From Haliotis asinina (lineage: Eukaryota > Mollusca > Gastropoda > Lepetellida > Haliotidae), in the NCBI RefSeq assembly GCF_037392515.1, contig NC_090280.1, positions 21,288,618-21,352,617 of the forward strand: 64,000 nt of DNA. Reading direction: 5' to 3'. The notes below the pieces were generated by a model, which saw only the letters and a program-made list of their open reading frames with translations, did not search any database and was not told the origin of the DNA. The translations under genes were made by a program, and so were the position numbers. Positions within the stretch are counted from its first letter, which is position 1; each line of letters opens with the position of its first letter. Of the stretch, positions 55,025 to 64,000 are shown in pieces.

Positions 55025-58000
55025 AGTAATATGAAATTATCATACCAGACCTAGAATAATTTTGTCGTAGTGATGTTTTGAATATGGAATATCAAAACTA
55101 CAAGTGACAGATAATTAAGTGATGAGTAGGAGGTGCAACCTATGTTAGTCTTTGGCATCAAGGTAATCATGTGGTGGCAAGTAAATTTCTTTTTTCCTAA
55201 TACTGAGCTCTGCAGTGAGTGGTTTTTGTTGTCCAGTTTGGAGCTATTCTTTAAGATTTCAATTTGGATTTTTTTCATTACCATGTGTATATGGCAAAGA
55301 CATATATATCAAATGCTTCCAGATCTTTAACGGAAGACTGCTCAGTCCTTGGCATTTTGTTATTCAAGGAAGACCGTTCTTCATGTTTCTTGTTTCATGA
55401 TGGTTTAGGCTATTGAACACTAAATAATTGGAGTATATCACCATCAGACACTTCAGCAAACAGAAACAATCCTTGAAAGTTCATTAGACCCATTTCATAT
55501 TGTGACATTGCTCCTAAACCCAGGAAAAGACAATAAGGTAGAATAATATATATATACAGAATATGAAGCCTGTTTACTTTCACCAGAGACAATATAACTT
55601 CTTATATGTATATGGTTTCTTTTTTATCAAATGATAACATTTTCTGATAAAATTACATGTACTGTTACTTCAACAACATAATTGACATTATATGTCACGT
55701 GCGATTCAAAATAATTCAGCAAACAAAGTGGTACTGTTGAAAACAAAAATAACTCATCACCCATTTGTATTTGATATACATTTTGGCACGATATTATGAA
55801 GAAATAAAATACACAAAATAATTTGTAACATCTATCCATATATTTTATGGCATACATGTAGTTGTAATAAAAATTTGTGCAAAACTGTCAGCTTTCCACA
55901 TTACTGAAAGACATTAATTAAAATTTGGTTATTTACACGTTGCTAATGCATTGACAGATTTTAAGTGTCTTTGCCCTTGTCTATTTGAGAGAGAAAAATA
56001 ATTGTCATATTATTAATATCATTTAACATATTAAAGTAAATGAAAAGATTTAAAGTTGTAACCAGTTATGAAACATAAAGCATTGACAAATCTATCATAA
56101 TTATTCATCAAGAACGTTAATTCATTGCATAAAATTATGAATGTAATTCAACTTGTTCTAAAGTGAGACATAACTTTCCCAATCATGTAATATGAACGCA
56201 ATTTTTATCAAATCATCTCCGATATCATGTGAAACTATAACTGAAAATATATTTTTTGTTTATAAAACATGTATACTGCAGTTCTTACTACACTACATCG
56301 TCATAAAAAGAAAAGCATGAATGTTATTTTGAAACACAAATGCCACGCCCATATCCGCGCACCTGTTGTTGAGAATGATGTTTGTACACGTTTCTGTGTT
56401 GGACCATGTGAAAAAAAGAATAAGCTGGGATCAACATGCATCACAATTATATCTTTGCTATCTTTATATTCAGTGGACAATAAAGTAATGTGCCTAATAT
56501 GAACAAAAATTCAAATGAAAGATACTGAAAAACTTGCATCTGCAGTGTTGATCGACTACTGTTTCCGGGTCACGGGAGCATACAAGGTCAAACTGGTTCG
56601 GCTATGTGCGAATTATATAGTCAAAAATACACCAAGAAAATTCTATGAGCTCTGATTAGTCACTTTAAACAGTTATTTGTGCTAAATTCAGACGAAATAT
56701 CTCCAACTTTTCTGTTCATATTCAATACCGAATGAATTTCATCAGGCAATCCCCGTCTGTGACATCACATCCGGTGACCTTTGCACTTACTAGAAAACAA
56801 GTTAGATTTCACGATCTTAATTTTCGTCTGTCTTTCGTCATACTAAACGGAAAATGATACATGGAACACTTGTAGAATGAGAAATTCTCCCTCTTTCACC
56901 AGGTCTTACACAGAAGAGTTCTGTAATCTTTCTTCTGACCAAAAAAGCTATATTTTATGTAGGAGTTCGACGAAGCGCGCCATGGTTGTTTTTTAGTATG
57001 CGTAACACGATTTAACACCGTCTCTTTGTGGGTTTGTGCAAAAATGAATGAACCATAAAACTTGATATTTGCACTCATGAATGCTTATGAATCATGTATT
57101 TTATTCTGCTATTTTCATTACATGACACGCTTAAATAAACGTAATAGTGCCATTTCAGTAAGACCTGTTATGACATCGAAAATGTTATTTGTTTACGACG
57201 AACGTTTTCGATTATTTTTTTTTCAGAATTATTTTTTAATTTGTCGTCGCGCGGATATTTGCCGATACAAATATACGAAATTAAAGTCAGATACTTATGA
57301 AATATCAGTAATACGAATATTGAAATCGGTTTGCGATAATTGGACAATTTATACGGTTCCTAGTATAAAACGCATCCGGCTACCAATTGAGTAATTCAGG
57401 TAAATTCAGGAAAATTTACTATATTTATGTTTGTCTTGTAATTAATATCTCTACGTTTGAAATTACCTGGATATTTTTTGATAATAATGTTTATTTTTGT
57501 ATGTAGTATTAATGAGCTGAATATTTTTTCAGTTGTCCCTTATTTAGTGACGCACTGAGTGTTTGAAATCACCCACCCTCTTATTAGCGCCTTATGCTGA
57601 AATTAATTCATCAGGCTAAAGGTTAATGACGTCAACCAATTAAAACTAACGCACTAACGCAACCTAACACGGTATATTCAACCATATCCAAATAATTATT
57701 CTAAAATAAAATCAGTGTAACAACCCAATTAAGTTAGTGAGATTCAACCGATTTATGTCGCTCTTAGCAATAATCCAACAAACTGGAACCATTTGTGTTT
57801 TTCATGGTTATCAAAAATACAGCTTTACGTTCTTTTTCAAGATGATAAATTTTATTAACTGACGATCTTCACCTTTATGAACCCAAATCGCTCCTACCCA
57901 AGGAATGAAGAGGCACGTTTGACAGTAAAGCACCTTAAATTGGTACTTAAATGTAGAAACAGAACCATTCCACAGTCAGTGGTCTAACCTAGGCAAAAGG

Positions 58001-58727
58001 ATGCAGTCCAACGTTCGTCCAGTCAAAGCTGAAAATATACAGTATATAGTACGCAGTTAAAAGCTGGTCTAACTAACCATTGTGAACTTCGAGGGATATT
58101 TAGCAGTTGGTGTGCTGAACAATGGGGACAGTTCTATAGATGTGCTTCCTAACATAAGCGACGTTGTGGTGTAGACACTGTTATCAAGCACGTGATGTAC
58201 AATACTGCGGGAAACGCTTTTATGTTCATCAGTAAAGTTTGTTAAGTAAGTTGACTGGCGTTTACACATTAACAATATTGCATGATGAAGCCAAGTGCGC
58301 ATGTAAATAACAACTCTTTGCTCTGTATCACATTTATCTCATTCATTCATGACGAATGAATAGATACAATGATTATGTCTTTTCGAGGTGAAAGGTGATT
58401 GTCATGTTTATTGTGCACAGTGTAACAGCTGTCGAAAAATGTTCTAACTTCAATATTCACGGCATATGTCAAGCATTTAACTGATAACTTAATTGTGTGT
58501 TACTAGTTCGTTAAATCGATATTCAGTTTTCTGGGAAATGCGCATTTGTCTACTTACAATTGTTCGTTTTGCTTTCCGGATTATATTTCCTCGTCAGGAC
58601 AAAAGTAGATAAACTGAATGCGGCACACATCATAATTGTAATTGTGTAGAAGTTTCTAGATCTATTTCCGAATCTTGTTTAACCCCTATCAATAACATCC
58701 TATCCTTATGATTCAGGAATCATTATG
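55025..58727. other. AT-rich region without recognised genes
   Basis: Visibly lower GC than the rest and almost free of the window's SINEs. Scattered frames of 60-110 aa have no family motifs. It may include the 3' UTR or introns of a gene whose exons I could not place. Confidence 0.5.
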
Positions 58728-58960
58728 TTTGTTTGTCGTTTAACGCCGCGCCGAGCAATATCCCAGCCATTTGGCATCCTGTACCAGACAATCCAGTGAT
58801 CAACAGCATGGACATCATGAGCTGTGCCCGAGGCCGTTGGATTGTGAGGACACATAGGAGACACTGACCACCCAATCCAAGTCGTGAGTAAGCGAAGACT
58901 GCTGAAGGCATTCTGCGTCACGACGACGCGACGTGTGTATAATCTAAATCTTTCTTTCTT
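58728..58960 (-). repeat. SINE family B, diverged
   Basis: tcgtttaacgccgcgccgag, caatccagtgatcaacagca, gaccacccaatccaagtc, agactgctgaagg. Confidence 0.7.
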
Positions 58961-59139
58961 AAAGGGTAGGTAATTTATTACATAATTACAAAATTTGACT
59001 GGACGCCCAATATTACACACGAATAGTGCTGACTGCAATGGTTAATGGCACATGGATCGATAACTTGATTATACCGTACAACTACGTCACAACATAACGA
59101 TTCATTCTTTTCAGCTGCGCTGGGTCAGCGTTTGCTTTT

Positions 59140-59242
59140 CACACTGAAGGCCACAATGTGTGAATCCCGTTTCTGGTGTCCCCCGCCGCGATGATGCTGG
59201 AATACTGCTTAAAGCATCGTAAAACTAATCTCACTCACTCAC
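59140..59242 (+). repeat. SINE family A, 3' part only
   Basis: aaggccacaatgtgtgaatc, ggtgtcccccgccgcgatga, ctggaatactgcttaaagca and actcactcac. Confidence 0.85.
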
Positions 59243-59932
59243 ACGTTGACAGTCTATATTTCACATCAGGCGACCAGTGGACAGAGTGCCAGTCTGACAT
59301 TAGTGGTTCGATCCCATGGCCGCACCACACCAAAGGACGTGAATGAATGGAACTTGCATTTGTTGTTTCGATGTTTTCACTGTTATCGTACCAAGTCTAT
59401 CACTGGATCTCACATACCCAAACATGAGTCTCATTAACCCATTCAGACAATGACCTACTTTTTCAGCTGCTCTGAATTGTTTTCGTATGAAAGTGAAAAT
59501 AGACACCACAAACAACTCTGGTTACACTGAATTCCAATTCTTTGTTTCATAAGAAAATTAATTTTAATTTTAAACTTTAATATCAGCGTATTTCTATTTT
59601 TGGTTGTTTTTGTTGAGGTTTTGGCAGCACACCTTAACTAAGAAGTACAGACTGCCCCTGTTCGATGAGGTCGTAAAATGATTCACAATGCATCTGGCTA
59701 ACTGGATTCACCTGTAATGTGGTTTCTGCGCTGGTTCAGCGTAGTTCTGTAACGCACACTGAGACTGATTTAATATCAGTTCCGGACCAGACCGCCAAAG
59801 TTTTCTAGCGGCAGAGCCTCATTTTGAGATTTCCACGTTTTCCCGGCTACCGTTTGTCAGAGCTCGCTGCACGACAGAGCATGCAGTACAACGTGTTTGC
59901 AAGGATTAGAAACAGCGTAGTGTTGCAATATA

Positions 59933-61229
59933 TAGTATTCCCAGAAATTATTGAGAATCATGTTGCGTCATGTAACTCATTACGTTTATTAACTTCTGGC
60001 GTTTTACTTACATAAACATGTTAAAACATCATCCTTTTACAGTCTCAGTCTTGTTTTAGTACTTTGTTAGACCTCCTCGCTCAGCAATGCATGCCTGAAT
60101 ATGCCTAGGCACACTACCCATCAAAGTTTGTAGGTAATCGTGTGACAGGGTATCCCAATATTGGACCACCTCGGCCTTCATATCTTCAATATTTCTCAGT
60201 CCCTTTTTATTTATTCTGTCCTTCATGACTCCCCACACATTCTCAATTGGGTTTAGGTCTGGGCTGTAACTGGACCAGTCTAAAACGTGAACATTTTCGC
60301 CCGACAACCACTGTTTTGTGTAGCGCGCAGTGTGTTTTGGGTCATTATCATGCTGGAAAATCCAATCATCTTCATACAATGTTTGTGCTGTCGGAAGAAG
60401 GTGACCATTTAGAATGTCAACGTATCTTTCTTTTGTCAAGTTTCCCGTGAAAACACACAATGGCGTCACTCCGCGAGCCGATATGCCACCGCACATGTGA
60501 AACTTCGGGCTATGTTTTGGTCGCTGGTAGATAGGTTTGACAGTATCTTTGGTCCAAATTTTCACACAATTAGGGAAAAGCCAAACAGAACTTTCATCCG
60601 AAAAGAAAACATTATCCCAATCTTGATTTTCATGAGCCCGACACCAGTTTAAACGTTTTTCCTTTTGTGCATCTTTCATCAACTTCGAGGGAATTCCACG
60701 TTTTTTCACCCAATTAAGTCTCTGTAATTCCTGCCTAACTGTTTCATTGCATACCTGAGGACTTCCTCTGCTAATCATTTCATTTCTGATGTTCTCAACA
60801 CTTTTCAATTTGCCCCTACTCACAATCTGCCCAAGTCTTCGGCGATCCACAACACTGAATTTCCTAGGCCGACCTGCCCCTGCTTTGTGCTCTATCCCTG
60901 TTCCTGATTGAATATTCTTCAAAGTTCTGTATACTGTAGACAGAGGAATACCATGTCTACAAGCTACCACTTTAGCATCAGCCTCACCCCTTTCAAAATC
61001 ATCTAGAATGAGCTTTCTTTTCTCTCTTGCTGTAAATTCTGCCATGTCAACACAGGAAGCCGTCTGCTCAGACAAGGGAGATAACTCTTGACGTAATGAG
61101 CTGCCTTCTAAGCCTTCAAGAGTTGTCTCCCTTATTTAGTATGCTTAGTGCATAGTGAAAGCCCTTTTTCCAATCTTAGCATCATTAGAAAAAAAACAAA
61201 GATTTTCTCAATAATTTCTGGGAACACTG
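59933..61229 (-). mobile_element. full-length Tc1-like DNA transposon, 1297 bp
   Basis: Inverted termini of about 27 bp: left tagtattcccagaaattatt gagaatc (59933-59959), right gattttctcaataatttctg ggaacactg (61201-61229). TA lies on both sides (59931-59932 and 61230-61231), the Tc1/mariner target duplication. The right terminus starts CAGTG; the left has two substitutions (TAGTA) and a 1-bp deletion. One intact transposase gene on the minus strand. Confidence 0.93.
60056..61075 (-). CDS. Tc1-family transposase, DD34E, 339 aa
   Basis: Cuts and pastes the element by its inverted termini. The N-terminal paired-like HTH (about 14-62: AEFTAREKRKLILDDFERGE, then GIPLSTVYRTLKN) is followed by a GRPR motif (68-71) and a second HTH (about 74-125). 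The catalytic core has FFSDES (D160), FQHDNDPKHTA (D243) and SYSPDLNPIENVWGVMK (E278), with 34 residues between the second Asp and Glu, the Tc1 signature. The frame is uninterrupted and of normal family length (about 340). The first ATG is used; an alternative Met at residue 11 also fits. Functional competence is plausible from sequence alone, limited by the altered left terminus. Confidence 0.95.
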   Translation of the reverse strand: MSEQTASCVDMAEFTAREKRKLILDDFERGEADAKVVACRHGIPLSTVYRTLKNIQSGTGIEHKAGAGRPRKFSVVDRRRLGQIVSRGKLKSVENIRNEMISRGSPQVCNETVRQELQRLNWVKKRGIPSKLMKDAQKEKRLNWCRAHENQDWDNVFFSDESSVWLFPNCVKIWTKDTVKPIYQRPKHSPKFHMCGGISARGVTPLCVFTGNLTKERYVDILNGHLLPTAQTLYEDDWIFQHDNDPKHTARYTKQWLSGENVHVLDWSSYSPDLNPIENVWGVMKDRINKKGLRNIEDMKAEVVQYWDTLSHDYLQTLMGSVPRHIQACIAERGGLTKY

Positions 61230-61489
61230 TACACGTACTTAGACGTAGCAAATCACAGTGACTAATGTTTAGGTATCCAGTTAAATGAATTAGTCTAATC
61301 ATTATGGTCTGGTTATCGCACTAAGTCGTGCAACAGAACGGATCCCAGTAACCAGGAAAAGTGACTGATCAGTAATCAATGTTTTGACTTGGATACACGG
61401 AGATCTTGAAACACATATACCCGAGACATATGAGAGTTATTCTGGAAGTAATATCACGTTCTGTCCATGTTCGTAGACCAGGAAGGACT

Positions 61490-61668
61490 TGTCGTAAGAG
61501 GCGACTAACGGAATCATGTAGTCAGACTCACTGACTTGGCTGACACATGTCCTCGTATCCCAATTGCGTAGATCGATGCTCATGATGTTGCTCACTGGAT
61601 TGTCTGGTCTAGACTCCATTATGTACAGAACACTGGAATATACCTGGAATATTGTTGCGGGCTGTGGT
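61490..61668 (+). repeat. SINE family B
   Basis: gtcgtaagaggcgactaacg, gatcgatgctcatgatgttg, gactccattatgtacagaac, ending ctggaatattg without the tail. Confidence 0.85.
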
Positions 61669-62930
61669 AATCAAGGAACGAACAACAAAAATTCAAAGCA
61701 ACTTGGATTCTCGCGCTTTCATTCTCAAATACATACTACATCCTGGTAAACACGTTTATCGAATCTGGAATTTCCTTAGTCTTGCCCTGTTACGCTGCAC
61801 GCTGAATGGGCAATCCATCGTTTATCACACTCGTTACTGGGAAGTGCAGTTGAAGTTGTTTAAAACCGGACTTAAATTTCGAAAAATGGCCCAGGGCACG
61901 AGGATCATTCGCGTTTGAAACATTACAAAAGCAACGCCAACCATTATAGAGTACCACCAGACGCCTTAGCGCAAATATCTCGAACTGAAACGTCGCTTAA
62001 GAGCGAATATCTCGGTAGGTTATGGAATGGGGATTCGGACGTTCGTGGTCTCTGGCTGTCCACACCGCATTCACACATTGGCACACAGTCACACAACACC
62101 AAGTTCTATACTCAAACAGGTTTAATTTGTCTCAGTCCATGTCTCTTAATACAACTTCAACACAAGACAGGATGGGCTTGCTACCTCCTCCACTCAAAAA
62201 ATGAAGATCGATGTCTGAAAACCGAGGACGAATATCGTCTGCGAGACGGCGTTAATGTCAACCGAACTGTAACTGTTGTAATTCAGCTAGAGACCTTGAC
62301 CATACAGTGATACTGACACGTGATATTTTCAGACGGTCCTGGACATGTATTGCCCGGGTGTTACACGAACGCGGTCACCCTGTCTGTCTGCTAGGTGGGT
62401 CACAGTATAGAAGCGGTTTACCATAGAATTGTCAACATTTCAACATTTTACGAGTGTGATTAGAGAATGATTAGGGAATCATGATTAATCATATGGCATA
62501 TTAGGTCGAGGGGTATGAATGATTACATAACAGCTTTGAATCTGAAATATCAACCATTATCAAATACTTGCTATATGACATTTTCCAAGATTTTCTGCCA
62601 TGTCTCTCACGTCTTCTTCTGTAAAGTTGTATCAAACCATTCCTGACCGTGTTTCAAGGAGATGGCTTCTGTGGCTAGTAGTGAACATGCCCGAAAGATC
62701 GGTGGTTTTTAGCTTTGTTTTGGCAAAGAAGACATGCTCATATTTCTTGTTCGAAAAAATCCCCATGAAATCACGGTCACAAAGAACTCGAGGGGACGTC
62801 TACGTGCAGTTATCGCCGTACTTTGTTGGACACATTTCGACTTAAACATAGTCAGTGGCTGGAACCACACCATTTCAATATATCCTTCAGTGGATTACAT
62901 AGATAATACATGCCCATGCAATACCCATAT
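61669..62930. other. no gene recognised
   Basis: A 131-aa plus frame (61915-62310) and overlapping shorter frames show no family motif. See the finding on a THAP-like start at 61650. Confidence 0.4.
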
Positions 62931-62935
62931 TAATG

Positions 62936-63183
62936 ACCGAATGAGTGTAGTTTTACGTGGCACTAAGCAATATTCCAGATATAAGCGGCGGTCTGTAAAT
63001 GATCCAGCCTGGACAAGGCAATCTAATGATCAACAGCATGAGCATCGATCTGCGCAATGACATGTGGTAAGCAAGTCAGCGAGCTTGACCACCCGATCCC
63101 ATTAGTCGCTACTTACAAGCATATTCACCTTGGCAAGCATGGGATACTGAAGGCCTATTTTACCACGGACCTTCACGGGTCAC
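62936..63183 (-). repeat. SINE family B
   Basis: gagtgtagttttacgtggca, ataagcggcggtctgtaaat, to ctattttaccacggaccttc acgggtc. Confidence 0.9.
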
Positions 63184-63517
63184 TTACTGTGTAATAAAAT
63201 TGTAGATTTATTAAACTGATATCGTCAACGGACGGGTACTAAAAGCGTGTTCGTCATGAACATAGTTCACGCTAAAAATGTATTTTTGGCTTTACGTTAT
63301 CGCGTTACTACATGTAGTTTATTTAAGAACATCACTATTTTCTGGGTCTATATGTTAATCTAATTTTAGCACTGGATGCTTTTTGCATTCAATTTACGAC
63401 ACATGCTGCAATAATTTAGATATCGGCTGTGACTTGGACCAGACAGAATGGATGTTATGAAGATTACAGACAGTTCCTACAGGTTGCCACCATTTATCCG
63501 AAGTAGTCGCCTTTTGT

Positions 63518-63650
63518 TTGTTTATTTTACTCACAAATATTCTAACTAAAAGCGGTGGTGGTAAATGACCAACTCTAGACCAAACAATCCAGTGATGGAC
63601 ATCATGAGCATCGATCTATGCAATTAGGGCACGATAGCAGTTTTCATCTT
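63518..63650 (-). repeat. SINE family B, partial
   Basis: tttattttactcacaaatat, agcggtggtggtaaatgacc, caatccagtgatggacatca tgagcatcgatc. Confidence 0.75.
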
Positions 63651-63730
63651 TCCTGGATTCGATCATTTTGTATTACACAAAGAGAACTACTTGCCAAATA
63701 TTTCTTTGATTGCCATTGTAGTGTTTTCAT

Positions 63731-64000
63731 TCATGTAACTTTACCATTCACAGTTTCACCGTGGCGAAATAGTTTAATAGTTTGAATAGTTTGATTCCGC
63801 TGGTAAAACTTAAATCTCTCAGCTATCACCAATGGTTTGGGATTTATGTGGTTCTTCTCAATGCCACACAGGTCAGTGTAGGACTTTTCAGAAGGTTTTG
63901 CAGGTGAAACTAAAGTTCTCATTAGAGAGTATGTTTCCCGTCCTACCACAGTAAGCAGAATAGCCTTCTTTTTATCAGAATCTGTAATGTTATTAACCAC
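63731..64000 (-). pseudogene. Ty3/gypsy gag fragment, runs off the window
   Basis: The frame includes DSDKKKAILLTVVGRETYSL, LVSPAKPSEKSYTDLCGIEK, and PKPLVIAERFKFYQRNQ, the conserved capsid-region block of molluscan gypsy gag proteins. After YQRNQ the sequence leaves the family (TIQTIKLF...) and soon stops, so the 3' side is truncated. The 5' part lies beyond base 64000. Confidence 0.8.

Overview
The window is eukaryotic nuclear DNA, most likely from a gastropod mollusc. Coding exons are short, are split by GT-AG introns, and sit in a matrix of SINEs, LINE and Ty3/gypsy debris, foldback MITEs and many minisatellites. Two abundant tRNA-like SINE families share the 3' tail ggaatattgctnaaagcggcgtaaaac and end in (ACTC)n. 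I associate this repeat style with abalone (Haliotis); that attribution is from memory, not from a search. No prokaryotic features are present.

Layout. 1-3.6 kb: a 43-bp minisatellite and two abutting MITEs. 3.6-3.8 kb: an orphan second half of a WSC domain. 5.8-10.9 kb: LINE remains and a long triplet array. 11.5-16.4 kb (+): a complete four-exon gene for a small secreted WSC-domain protein. 20.8-28.8 kb (+): an eight-exon gene for a type I membrane protein with two Ig domains, stalk, one TM helix and a short tail. 29.6-38.0 kb (-): a zona pellucida (ZP) domain membrane protein with a furin-type site and TM anchor, tail-to-tail with the Ig gene; its first exon was not found. 43.4-45.4 kb (+): a two-exon gene whose product has the AID/APOBEC cytidine-deaminase fold but has lost all three zinc ligands. 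45.6-47.3 kb: a gutted Ty3/gypsy element between LTR-like segments in opposite orientation. 50.1-51.6 kb (-): an intronless iduronate-2-sulfatase-like gene with an intact active site. 53-58.7 kb: AT-rich, with a possible last exon at 54.5-55.0 kb. 59.9-61.2 kb: a full-length Tc1-like transposon with an intact DD34E transposase. 63.7-64 kb (-): the start of a gypsy gag fragment.

The exon models were assembled by hand from splice signals and phase continuity. Every junction in the Ig, WSC and ZP genes keeps phase, and the translated products match family cysteine and TM patterns, but no transcript evidence was available. The gene products are all extracellular, lysosomal or deaminase-like; nothing in the sequence shows that they share a pathway.

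Two things stand out. The first is the AID/APOBEC-like pseudo-deaminase. The second is a recurrent arrangement in which a minisatellite begins exactly at an exon edge and repeats a copy of the real splice site many times into the intron (WSC exon 3 acceptor; two ZP donors), with tetranucleotide arrays also abutting two ZP acceptors.
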